Positions 46,020 to 53,534 of a DNA stretch of 64,000 nucleotides are shown here, piece after piece. Position 1 is the first letter of the stretch. Every line of letters starts with the position of its first letter. This DNA comes from Streptomyces sp. NBC_01233 (lineage in GTDB: Bacteria > Actinomycetota > Actinomycetes > Streptomycetales > Streptomycetaceae). Location of the stretch: positions 10,086,501 to 10,150,500 of the forward strand of contig NZ_CP108514.1 in NCBI RefSeq assembly GCF_035989305.1. The letters run 5' to 3'. Position numbers and translations under genes: made by a program. The notes under the pieces are model-generated. The model made no database searches and was not told the DNA's origin. It saw only the letters and a program-made list of their open reading frames with translations.

Positions 46020-47381
46020 CAGGGCATCGGCACGAAGGTGACTTGAGGGTGTTCACCCCAACTTGCCTTGCTGGGAGGGTTCGTGACGAAATGTGGCAGG
46101 CACGGTCACCGGCGATCATGTGAGTGTCTACGTCCCATGATCCTGCTGGAAGACCGTGCCTGCCGTTGCCGAATCATCCCTCATGCCCGCCTCGCTTGAC
46201 CAACTCGCCACCGCATCGTCTCTGTCGGTTGAGGAGTGCCCGGGCCTGTTGACCTGCCTTGCGACGGTGACGGACCCCCGTGACCCACGGGGCCGGCTTC
46301 ACCCCCTGGTCGGCGTGCTCGCCATCTGCGCCGCTGCGGTCCTGACCGGCGCGACCTCTCTGCTGGCGATCAGTGAGTGGGCGGCTGACGCCTCGCAGTC
46401 GGTCCTGGCCCGGCTCGGTGCCCGCTGCGACCCCTTCACCGGCCAACACCACGCCCCTGGTGAGGCCACCATCCGCCGGGTACTCGCCCAGGTCGACGGT
46501 GACGTACTCGACCGAGCCGTCGGCAGCTGGCTGTCCGCCCGATGCCCGCAACCCAGCGAGCGGTTGCTGCGGGCGATCGCGGTGGACGGCAAATCCCTGC
46601 GCGGCGCCGCCCGCGCGCACGACCGGAAGATCCACCTGCTGGCGGCCGTCGACCACGCCACTTCCGCCGTCCTGGGCCAGGTCGACGTTGAGACAAAGAC
46701 GAATGAAATCACCTGCTTCCAGCCACTACTGGATGCCATCGACCTGACCGGAGCGGTCGTGACCAGCGACGCGATGCATACCCAACGCGAGCACGCCGAG
46801 TACCTGGGAGGCCGGGGCGCCCACTACATCGTCATCGTCAAGGGAAACCAGAAGAAGCTCCGCAAGCAGATGAAGTCCCTTCCCTGGAAGCAGATCCCAC
46901 TCCAGAACCGCACCGTCGGGACCGGCCACGGCCGCAGCGAGATCCGCCGGATCAAGGTCTGCACTGTCGCCGGCCTGCTCTTCCCCGGCGCCGCCCAGGC
47001 CATCGAACTCAAGCGGCGCCGAGTCAACCGCAAGACCGGCAAGGTCAGCACCAAGACCGTGTACGCGGTCACCAGCCTGACCGCCGAGCAGGCCAATCCG
47101 GCCCAGCTCGCGTCCTTGATCCGCGGCCACTGGTCGGTAGAGGCGCTCCATCACGTGAGGGACACGACCTTTGCCGAGGACGCCTCACAGCTGCGGACCG
47201 GCAACGCGCCCCGCGCCATGGCCACCTGGCGCAACCTCGCCATCGGAGCCCTTCGCCTGGCCGGTCTCCGCAGCATCGCCACAGCTCTCAGAGGAAACGC
47301 CCGCGACGCCACCCGGCCCCTGCGAATCCTGGCCATTCCGTGATCAAAAAACGGTCATACCTGCTTCATGCCGGAGCCCTG
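46020..47381 (+). mobile_element. ISAs1-type element, copy 2
   Basis: A second 1362-bp copy, apparently identical to copy 1 and in the same orientation, 4502 bp away. A perfect 10-bp target duplication, GACACCGCCC, flanks it at 46010-46019 and 47382-47391. It interrupts the small membrane protein gene. Confidence 0.92.
46156..47343 (+). CDS. ISAs1 family transposase (copy 2)
   Basis: Same 395-aa protein as encoded at 41654-42841, with all three acidic catalytic positions ([28 protein letters not shown]). The two copies show no visible difference, which indicates very recent transposition or gene conversion. Confidence 0.93.
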   Translation: MPAVAESSLMPASLDQLATASSLSVEECPGLLTCLATVTDPRDPRGRLHPLVGVLAICAAAVLTGATSLLAISEWAADASQSVLARLGARCDPFTGQHHAPGEATIRRVLAQVDGDVLDRAVGSWLSARCPQPSERLLRAIAVDGKSLRGAARAHDRKIHLLAAVDHATSAVLGQVDVETKTNEITCFQPLLDAIDLTGAVVTSDAMHTQREHAEYLGGRGAHYIVIVKGNQKKLRKQMKSLPWKQIPLQNRTVGTGHGRSEIRRIKVCTVAGLLFPGAAQAIELKRRRVNRKTGKVSTKTVYAVTSLTAEQANPAQLASLIRGHWSVEALHHVRDTTFAEDASQLRTGNAPRAMATWRNLAIGALRLAGLRSIATALRGNARDATRPLRILAIP

Positions 47382-47545
47382 GACACCGCCCGTACACCGG
47401 TGGATCCTGCAACGACGCAAGCGAGTCGCTGGTTCTTGACCTTCCGGCTCATGCCCTTGCAGCTCTTGCTGCTGGCTCTGGTGCGCTGGGGTGGTCCCTG
47501 TGCCCCGGAGAACCTCCTGTCCGGGGTAGAGCGAAGGAGGGGCCG

Positions 47546-48184
47546 ATGGACAGCTTCGAGGTGGGGCAGACGGTCGTACGGCGCGACGTGCACCGCTCCG
47601 GCCGGGCGTGGAGCGAACTGGCGCTACGGGTCGTTGCCGACACCGGCGAAGCGCTGGTGACCGCCTGCGCGCCCGGGGCCGAGGCCCGCTGGCCCTCCCT
47701 GTACGCCAGGGCCCGAGACGACGGCGACGACCGGAGGCTGCGAGCCGAGGCATTCGAGGCGATGGCGACGGGGGAGTGGGACCTCGCGTCCGGTCGGTGG
47801 CAGGAGACCGAGCTGCTGTTGTGGAAGCCGCCGGGCGCATGGTTCAGCATCAACGCCTTCTTCACCGGCGCCGGGCTGCGCAACTGGTACGTCAACGTCG
47901 AGCACCCCAGCCGTCGAACCCAGGCCGGGTTCGACACCTTCGACCTGACCATCGACCTCGTCATCGACCCCGGCCTGGACCGGTTCACATGGAAGGACGA
48001 GGACGACTGCGCCCACGTACGACGGCTCGGCATCGTCACCGACGCCGAGCATCAGGCGGTGGAGGCCGCCCGCGGCCAGGTGCTCGCGATGCTCACCGAC
48101 CGGACCGGGGCGTTCGCACACTCCGAGACGTGGGCGAACTGGCACTGGGAGAACGACTGGCTACCTCCCTGCCTGCCCGCGTAG
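47546..48184 (+). CDS. DUF402 domain protein (FomD/nucleotide phosphohydrolase-like)
   Basis: A 212-aa protein with the DUF402 barrel. The signature runs NWYVNVEHPSRRTQAGFDTF, DLTIDLVIDPGLDRFTWKDE and DDCAHVRRLGIVTDAEHQAV, containing the acidic residues that bind metal in this family. Characterised members hydrolyse nucleoside di- or triphosphates or CMP-conjugates (for example FomD). GAAGGAGG precedes the ATG. Just downstream of the last ISAs1 element. Exact substrate unknown. Confidence 0.82.
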   Translation: MDSFEVGQTVVRRDVHRSGRAWSELALRVVADTGEALVTACAPGAEARWPSLYARARDDGDDRRLRAEAFEAMATGEWDLASGRWQETELLLWKPPGAWFSINAFFTGAGLRNWYVNVEHPSRRTQAGFDTFDLTIDLVIDPGLDRFTWKDEDDCAHVRRLGIVTDAEHQAVEAARGQVLAMLTDRTGAFAHSETWANWHWENDWLPPCLPA

Positions 48185-48218
48185 AGATCCAGCCGGGGCA
48201 GGGGCACCCGGGATCCTC

Positions 48219-48372
48219 CTACTCGCCTCGAGCCGTCTGCTGGGCGGGCAGGTCGAGGTGCACGTTGATGTGGAAGAGTGCCTGTCCGGTGGGGACGGGA
48301 TGGACCTCGAAGGCTTCGGTGAAGGCGCCGCCCGCCTGAAGCGAGGTGGCCGGTAGGCGCCTCCGTGTGGAA
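48219..48372 (-). pseudogene. C-terminal remnant of an unknown protein
   Basis: On the minus strand about 45 residues read LPATSLQAGGAFTEAFEVHP and VPTGQALFHINVHLDLPAQQ before a stop, with a plausible beta-strand pattern. Upstream the frame loses character and no start is found. Probably the 3' end of a deleted gene. Confidence 0.3.
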
Positions 48373-48572
48373 GCCCCCGGGGGTGACCGACGCCGTGGCG
48401 CAGCAGCCCGGCGGCCTGGCGCGGGTTCGGCGGTGCCCCCGTCAGGCCGGCCGGCCGCGCGTGCGCCAGGGCAGATCCTCGGCCGGCCGGCTGCGCGTGC
48501 GTGAACCGGGCCCGGGTGAGGCTCGGTTGGTACCGGTACCGGGGCGGCTGTTGTCGCGTCCCGGGTCTGCCG

Positions 48573-49883
48573 TCAGGTGTTGGGCAGGCGGCGGAAGCGG
48601 TCGTCGTCCTGGTAGCCGACCGCCGGTATGCCCAGCAGGTCGTCCACGCCGGGGAAGCCCTCGCCCGTCTGGAACTCCGCCCCGTGCACCGACGCGTTCT
48701 GCGGCGGGCCCGCGTACATGCCGGTGTGGGCGCTGCCCAGTTCCATGAGGTAGCCGCCCGTCGCCGACGGGCGGCGCCGGTCGTTGGCGACGGCCTGGGC
48801 GGCGTAGGTGTTCATGGCGGCGACGCGCTGGTAGAGGGCGGTCGCCGACATAGGGGGGCGGCGGGCCGGGCGGCCGTCGAGGCCCTTGACCCGGATGTGG
48901 TGCGTCCGGGCGGCCTCCAGCACCGCTCCCAGTCCGGTCGCGCCCAGGTTCATGTTGCTGTCGTAGCGGGCGACGAACGTCTGCAGTTCGGGGCTCATCG
49001 TCCCGTCGGCGAGGTACGCGTCGACGTGTGACTGGTATCCGTCGTCGCGGATGCTCTCCAGGTAGAGGGTGCTCACGTCGGCGGCCTGGATCTCTTCCAT
49101 GTGCGTGCACAGGAACTGCCAGATGCGCGCCCCGGAGTGGGTGCCGCCGATGGCCACTCCGTCGAACTGCTCCAGCAGTGAGCGCAGGTCGCCCATCGCG
49201 TCCTGGGAGCCGGCGCCGGCCAGGGTGTCCTCCACCGTCTGGTGGCGCTGCTGCCGGTCCTCGGGAGTCTCCGTGTACGCGTCGCGCGTGGAGCGGGCGT
49301 CGCGGCCGAGTTGTGTGTCGCGTGCGTCCTGACGGTTCCAGTGGCCGAGGGTGCGCGGGTCGGCGCGGCCGATGCCCTCCAAGACATCATTGCGTCCTGC
49401 CGTCGGGGGGACGTCGGGCGCGAGCCTGCGGATGTTGCCCAGGTTGTAGTGGAGCAGCTGGTCGGTCTCCTGGAGTGTCTGCGGGTCCGCGTCGATGGCC
49501 ACGCGCTGCTTGTTGCCGGCGTCCCGGGTGGCCTGCGGCAGACTCTGCCATTCGTCCGCCGTCAGCGCGTTCGGTGTGCGGTCCCTCGCGCGGGAGTTGC
49601 GGGGCCCCCGTACCCGCAGCGCTGGGCCCGGCGGGTGCTGGTGCAGTTCGTCCTGCTCCATGCGCTGGACCACGGGAGCGGGACCCGACGGCGACTCCGC
49701 GGTGTGCGCGTGCCGCTGTGCCTCGATGATGCGGGACACCACCGCGTTCCCGGCGAGACGCTGGAGTTGCAGCATCGACTCCGCGGTCGTTGCGCCGCCG
49801 GACCGCGACTGTCGCGCGGCCTGCGCGGCTCCCGGGCGCTGCGGCCCTTTCCGCTGCTCGTCACCGGTCTGCTGCACCCGCAT
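48573..49883 (-). CDS. AGN-leader protein with ChaN/TIKI-like C-terminal half (putative injected effector or toxin)
   Basis: A 436-aa protein. The N-terminus has SMLQLQRLAGNAVVSRIIEA near residues 36-55 and PVVQRME near 70. This LQRxAGNxAV...VQR pattern occurs at the start of many actinobacterial polymorphic toxins and contractile-injection-system cargo proteins. Residues 240-436 look like the EreA/ChaN/TIKI fold: FDGVAIGGTHSGARIWQFL, STLYLESIRDDG, HHIRVKGLDGRP, AAMNTYAAQAV, YLMELGSAHTGMY, GVDDLLGIPAVGY. The usual GETH is GGTH, so catalysis is doubtful. ATG 49883 with GAGGGG upstream is preferred to 49904. No injection-system genes are in the window. Confidence 0.6.
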   Translation of the reverse strand: MRVQQTGDEQRKGPQRPGAAQAARQSRSGGATTAESMLQLQRLAGNAVVSRIIEAQRHAHTAESPSGPAPVVQRMEQDELHQHPPGPALRVRGPRNSRARDRTPNALTADEWQSLPQATRDAGNKQRVAIDADPQTLQETDQLLHYNLGNIRRLAPDVPPTAGRNDVLEGIGRADPRTLGHWNRQDARDTQLGRDARSTRDAYTETPEDRQQRHQTVEDTLAGAGSQDAMGDLRSLLEQFDGVAIGGTHSGARIWQFLCTHMEEIQAADVSTLYLESIRDDGYQSHVDAYLADGTMSPELQTFVARYDSNMNLGATGLGAVLEAARTHHIRVKGLDGRPARRPPMSATALYQRVAAMNTYAAQAVANDRRRPSATGGYLMELGSAHTGMYAGPPQNASVHGAEFQTGEGFPGVDDLLGIPAVGYQDDDRFRRLPNT

Positions 49884-50254
49884 GCGGCGTCCCCTCTGCG
49901 ACATGGACTGGGAACGTCGAGTGTCACTGCTCTGCCTTCCTCGGCGGTACGTCCGCAGGGGCAGGTACGGGTGCAGGCGCCTTGCCCTTCACGCGTGGAG
50001 TGGGAGCGGGGTCGGCTCACCGTCCCCGGTGTGTCGGGCGGAGCGGGGCACGGGTGGGGGCTCCGGCTGTCAGGGGCGGCAGCCAGGGTCGGCGACGTAC
50101 GCCCGCCAGCCGCAGGAAAGCCCACTGGGTGGGCAAAGCGGTCCGCAAGTCTCCGAGAACACGAAGGAACGGGCCCCGCCACCCAAGGGGCTGCCGGGCG
50201 CCGAGCAGTATGTGTGAGACTCCCTCTGAATGATCACTCGGGGGGAGTTTCGCG

Positions 50255-50836
50255 TTGAACGCGCTGTTGAAGAGGGTGTGGATCGGGCTGGCCGCGACCT
50301 TGATCGTGAGTCTGGCCTCCGTGGCCCTGCCGGACCACGTCCAGATAAACGACGACGGGCGCATCCACCTGGGCGCGCCCGCGCCCACGCCGTCGCCATC
50401 CATGGCGGCGCCCGCACCGGAGTCCACGTCACCGCCCCTCACACGGGACGCCGTGGACGAGGTGATCCGGACCGCGGTCAGCGCGGCGGGCCTCGACCCG
50501 GAGCAGGGCCGCCCGACCATCGCGGCCGGCGCCAACTCGAACAGGACGGGCTGGATGGCCGTCCGCGAGAAGACCGCCGCACAGTCGGAGGTGAACGCGA
50601 TCTGCGCCGACCTGGAGCGCCAGGGCTGGACTCTGAACCCGAACGGCGACCGCCCCGACGCCTCCCGCAGCTACAAGCGCGGGGGCTGGTACCTGCTGGT
50701 GAGCACGCGCGGGAAGACACAGACGCCGTCCACCACCTCCGCCTTGACCGACTCGCAGACCTACCTGACCCTGACCGGGATCCAGCTGAACCTTTCCGAC
50801 ATACCCCTCCCCGAGATCACCGTCCGCATCGGCTGA
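50255..50836 (+). CDS. exported or membrane-anchored hypothetical protein
   Basis: A 193-aa protein. The TTG start (GGGGGGAG upstream) gives MNALLKRVWIGLAATLIVSL, one N-terminal transmembrane helix or signal. A Pro/Ser/Ala linker follows (APAPTPSPSMAAPAPESTSP), then a folded domain with two Cys-free motifs (EVNAICADLERQGWTLNPNG has one Cys; RSYKRGGWYLLVSTRG). No family recognised. It is divergent from the AGN-leader gene, which may or may not be meaningful. Confidence 0.65.
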   Translation: MNALLKRVWIGLAATLIVSLASVALPDHVQINDDGRIHLGAPAPTPSPSMAAPAPESTSPPLTRDAVDEVIRTAVSAAGLDPEQGRPTIAAGANSNRTGWMAVREKTAAQSEVNAICADLERQGWTLNPNGDRPDASRSYKRGGWYLLVSTRGKTQTPSTTSALTDSQTYLTLTGIQLNLSDIPLPEITVRIG

Positions 50837-51069
50837 CCCCTCACAGAGAAGCCCACACCGTCTTCCCGGGGCACCCCGGCGCCCTGGGCCCGGCCGAGTT
50901 GGCCGGCCCTGTGCGGGAGCACTCGTCCCGCCTGTAGCCGCGCCCGACACAGCGACCTCGCTGCTTTCGTCGCCTTTCGTCGCCGCGGCTGACCGAGGCC
51001 TCTCTGGGTAGGACAGCCGTCCATCAGGGGCCAACCCGGCGGGCGGGCTGGGGGAGCGCGCGCAGGGGG

Positions 51070-51306
51070 CTCCCCCAGGGGGCGGGATCCGCTGGCCCAC
51101 TCGGCGAGGAGGTGGCGGTCGACCAGGTGGAGTTGCTGGGATTTCGCGAACTGGGCGGCGTTGTCAGTGATGCGGCCGTTGGTGAGCATGACGAGGACGT
51201 CGCCGTGATGGACCTGCCTACCGGTCCCGTTGAGGACGTGCAGGTCGCGGGTGCCTACGGGCTTGCCGGACCAGCCGTCCCTCTTGTGTCTGCACTGGAT
51301 GACCCA
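51070..51306 (-). pseudogene. Mrr-type restriction endonuclease, C-terminal fragment
   Basis: The minus-strand frame encodes WVIQCRHKRDGWSGKPVGTR, DLHVLNGTGRQVHHGDVLVM and LTNGRITDNAAQFAKSQQLH LVDRHLLAEW. This is the core of the Mrr_cat nuclease family (Q-C-K/R-x-K and VLVMLTNGRIT). The N-terminal part with the catalytic Asp is missing: the frame joins the start of the CsoR gene at about 51300. Remnant. Confidence 0.7.
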
Positions 51307-51568
51307 CAAGGACGACGTCCTCAAGCGGCTGCGCCGCATCGAGGGTCAGGTGCGGGGCCTGCAGCGCCTGGTCGAGGAGGACACCCACTGCATCGACGTC
51401 CTCACCCAGGTCAGCGCCACCACCAAGGCGCTGCAGTCCTTCGCCCTGACGATGACGGACGGCCACCTCCACTCCTGCGTGGACGACGCCATCGTGCAGG
51501 GCGGCGACCAGGCCCAGGACAAGATCGCCGAAGCGTCCCGGGCGATCGCCCGCATGGTCCGCTCCTGA
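51299..51568 (+). CDS. CsoR/RcnR-family metal-sensing repressor, shortened N-terminus
   Basis: An 89-aa helical repressor (LKRLRRIEGQVRGLQRLVEE; CIDVLTQVSATTKALQSFAL). The copper-type metal ligands Cys31, His56 and Cys60 are present with CsoR spacing. Actinobacterial homologues usually have 10-20 more residues before HKDD; here the gene joins the Mrr remnant at that point, so the native 5' end and promoter were probably lost. The ATG at 51299 lacks a clear ribosome site, so expression is uncertain. No copper exporter gene is next to it. Confidence 0.82.
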   Translation: MTHKDDVLKRLRRIEGQVRGLQRLVEEDTHCIDVLTQVSATTKALQSFALTMTDGHLHSCVDDAIVQGGDQAQDKIAEASRAIARMVRS

Positions 51569-51595
51569 ACCACCGCAGAGCGGCCGGGGCGGGGG

Positions 51596-52453
51596 TCAGT
51601 TCCGCGCGGCCCCGCCGCGTGCGGCGGTGACCAGCCAGGAACTGCTCCGCAGCCACACCGCGCCGTTCGTCTCATGGCGCTGGAGGGCGGCCGTCAGCGC
51701 CTGGCGCGCCTCGTCCTGCTCGGGCGGGGTCGCCTGGTCGAGCAGGTGGCGTCCCGGGCCGGAGTCCAGCAGGAACGCCGCCGCGTCTGCCGCGTCGACG
51801 CCCCACTTCCCCGGTGCCTCGATGCGCTGCACGTCGGCATGGGCGAACCCGCCGGCGCCGAGCAGGCTGCGGACGTGGTCGGGATCGGTGAGCGAGAACA
51901 TGCCGGGACCGCCGGGCTTCCCGAAGCCGCCGAGCGGCAGGATGCCCTTGAGTGAGGCCAGCGCCTCAAGCCACTCGTTGGCCTCGGCCTCGGCCGCGCA
52001 GATGAACGCCAGCCGGCCGCCGGGGCGCAGGGCGCGGTGGAGGTTGGCGAATGCGGCGACGGGGTCGGTGAAGAAGGTCATGCCGTACCGGCTGATGACC
52101 GCATCGAACCCCTCGGCCTGCAATGGGTGGACTTGGGCGTCGCCCTGAACGAAGGAGACGTTCTCCACCCGTTCACGCAGGGCGCTCTCACGGGCCTTGC
52201 CCAACATCGGACCCGACAGGTCCAGTCCGAGCGCCCGGCCGAGTCCGGCGCGCCGGGCCGCGAGGCGGGAGGTGCGGCCGGTACCGCAGCCGACGTCCAG
52301 AACGGAGTCGCTTTCGGAGATGGCCGCGGCGTCCAGGAGGGGCTGGTTGAAGCCGTCGTTGACTGCGTCCCACCGTTCCTGGCTGCGGGCCCACTGTGCG
52401 CCCTCGTATCCGTTCCACGCCTCGGCCTGCGCGGTGTTGACGTTGTGACCCAT
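51596..52453 (-). CDS. class I SAM-dependent methyltransferase
   Basis: A 285-aa methyltransferase. Motif I is SVLDVGCGTGRTSRLAARRA, motif II SFVQGDAQ, and GFDAVISRYGMTFF and LRPGGRLAFIC complete the fold. It resembles UbiE/SmtA-type enzymes that methylate small molecules. ATG 52453 has GGGAGGGAG upstream; the longer frame runs over the operator. It is divergent from the TetR gene, which probably represses it. Confidence 0.9.
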   Translation of the reverse strand: MGHNVNTAQAEAWNGYEGAQWARSQERWDAVNDGFNQPLLDAAAISESDSVLDVGCGTGRTSRLAARRAGLGRALGLDLSGPMLGKARESALRERVENVSFVQGDAQVHPLQAEGFDAVISRYGMTFFTDPVAAFANLHRALRPGGRLAFICAAEAEANEWLEALASLKGILPLGGFGKPGGPGMFSLTDPDHVRSLLGAGGFAHADVQRIEAPGKWGVDAADAAAFLLDSGPGRHLLDQATPPEQDEARQALTAALQRHETNGAVWLRSSSWLVTAARGGAARN

Positions 52454-52500
52454 GGGTGAACTCCCTCCCGCCGGGGTGCAGCACGGCGCCCCGGCCCTAG

Positions 52501-52540
52501 TATGGGCAAGTGCCCAAATAGTATGGGCGTGCGCCCATAC
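52501..52540. promoter_or_regulatory. paired palindromic operator between the methyltransferase and TetR genes
   Basis: Two adjacent 20-bp palindromes. Site 2 (52521-52540) is GTATGGGCG-TG-CGCCCATAC, 9-bp arms. Site 1 (52501-52520) has core TGGGCA-AG-TGCCCA. Both share TATGGGC half-sites and lie just upstream of both start codons, as expected for TetR autoregulation. Confidence 0.82.
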
Positions 52541-52569
52541 TTGCAATGGGTCAGTGGAAAGGGGCTGTT

Positions 52570-53157
52570 GTGTCACCTCGTGGAGTGGCGATTCCGGACT
52601 TGCGCGAGCGGCTGTTCGCGGCCGCGGAGCGGGTGGTGGCCCGCGACGGCGCCGCCGCCCTGACCAGTCGCGCGATCACCGCGGAGGCGGACTGCGCCAA
52701 AGGCGTCCTGCACACCCATTTCGCAGGCCTGGACGAGTTCGTCGCCGAACTGGTCCTGGACCGCTTCGCGCGCAGCGCCCGCCAGGCCGAGGCCCTGCAG
52801 GCCAAGGTGGGGCAGGCCACGGTTGCGGACAATCTCCAGGAGGTCGTCCTGGCCCTGCTGGACTCCCTGCAGCCCGCGGTGGTGGGACTGGCGATGACCC
52901 GCCCGGCAGCCGCGCTCCACACCCGTGAAGGTTTCCAGTCCGGCGCGCCCGCGTTCGATGCGATCCAGCACGCCTTCACCGCCTACCTGCAGGCGGAGCA
53001 GCGCGACGGCCGGCTGCCCGCCGGCACGGACGCTCCCACCGTCGCGCTTGCGCTCGTCGGCACGACCCACCACCTGCTGATGACCCGCAGTCCCGGGCAG
53101 GGCGAGGACACGAAGGGGACGACGGAGCGGCTGCTGGCCGTACTCCTCGGCTGCTGA
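52570..53157 (+). CDS. TetR family transcriptional regulator
   Basis: A 195-aa TetR-type repressor. The N-terminal HTH is seen in RLFAAAERVVARDGAAALTS and RAITAEADCAKGVLHTHFAG, followed by a helical ligand-binding domain. GTG 52570 with AAAGGGG upstream is preferred; an ATG at 52546 is eight codons earlier. The double palindrome at 52501-52540 is the probable binding site. It likely controls itself and the divergent methyltransferase. Confidence 0.92.
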   Translation: MSPRGVAIPDLRERLFAAAERVVARDGAAALTSRAITAEADCAKGVLHTHFAGLDEFVAELVLDRFARSARQAEALQAKVGQATVADNLQEVVLALLDSLQPAVVGLAMTRPAAALHTREGFQSGAPAFDAIQHAFTAYLQAEQRDGRLPAGTDAPTVALALVGTTHHLLMTRSPGQGEDTKGTTERLLAVLLGC

Positions 53158-53534
53158 GCTGCCGCCGCTGCCCGTCATCCCCAGTACCGGGTGCCAGTGT
53201 CCGTCCCGAGGTTTCGCGGCGGACTGCAGGGCGGCCCCTGCCGTGTTCACTCCGGCAGGGGAACCCTCTGGCTCACGGGTCGGGCGGCCAGTTCGTGTGG
53301 CCCCCAGGTGCCGGTCGCGGCGTGGCGGTGGGCGAGCGGCTCGGTTCTGGTCCCTGCCGCGGACGTCGGGCCGGGCCGGTGGTCGCGTGCGGTGGTGGAG
53401 GCCGCCGACCCGGAGGCGGTCCGTGCTGCGCTGCGGGGCCTGGCGCCCGCAGGGCGGTCGGCCCTCGATCGCGTTCCGGCGTCTGGCTGGTGTCCCCTCA
53501 TCCCCTCGTCCGGCATCCAGGACGATGGAAGGGT
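53158..53534 (+). other. intergenic region with a possible gene remnant
   Basis: A plus-strand frame at about 53320-53490 reads VAAWRWASGSVLVPAADVGP, GRWSRAVVEAADPEAVRAAL and RGLAPAGRSALDR, which looks coding, but has neither start nor coherent ends. It may be a decayed gene of unknown type. Confidence 0.25.

Larger units (their letters stand above)
45801..47439 (+). pseudogene. small membrane protein gene split by ISAs1 copy 2
   Basis: Pieces 45801-46019 and 47392-47439 join in frame when the ISAs1 element and one 10-bp target duplication are removed, giving 88 codons. The product begins (GTG) NYLTALASAAFGSTIYLVTF and has further hydrophobic stretches VTGLVVTGTVLCAVIGIIAF and VTLGFIVGAGLTPP, ending in a basic tail VHRWILQRRKRVAGS. 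AAAGG is upstream of the GTG. The DNA is unusually AT-rich for this window. An overlapping frame from ATG 45770 (MSASDFERLRSELSN) also has a good ribosome site, but lacks this coherent structure. Confidence 0.7.
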
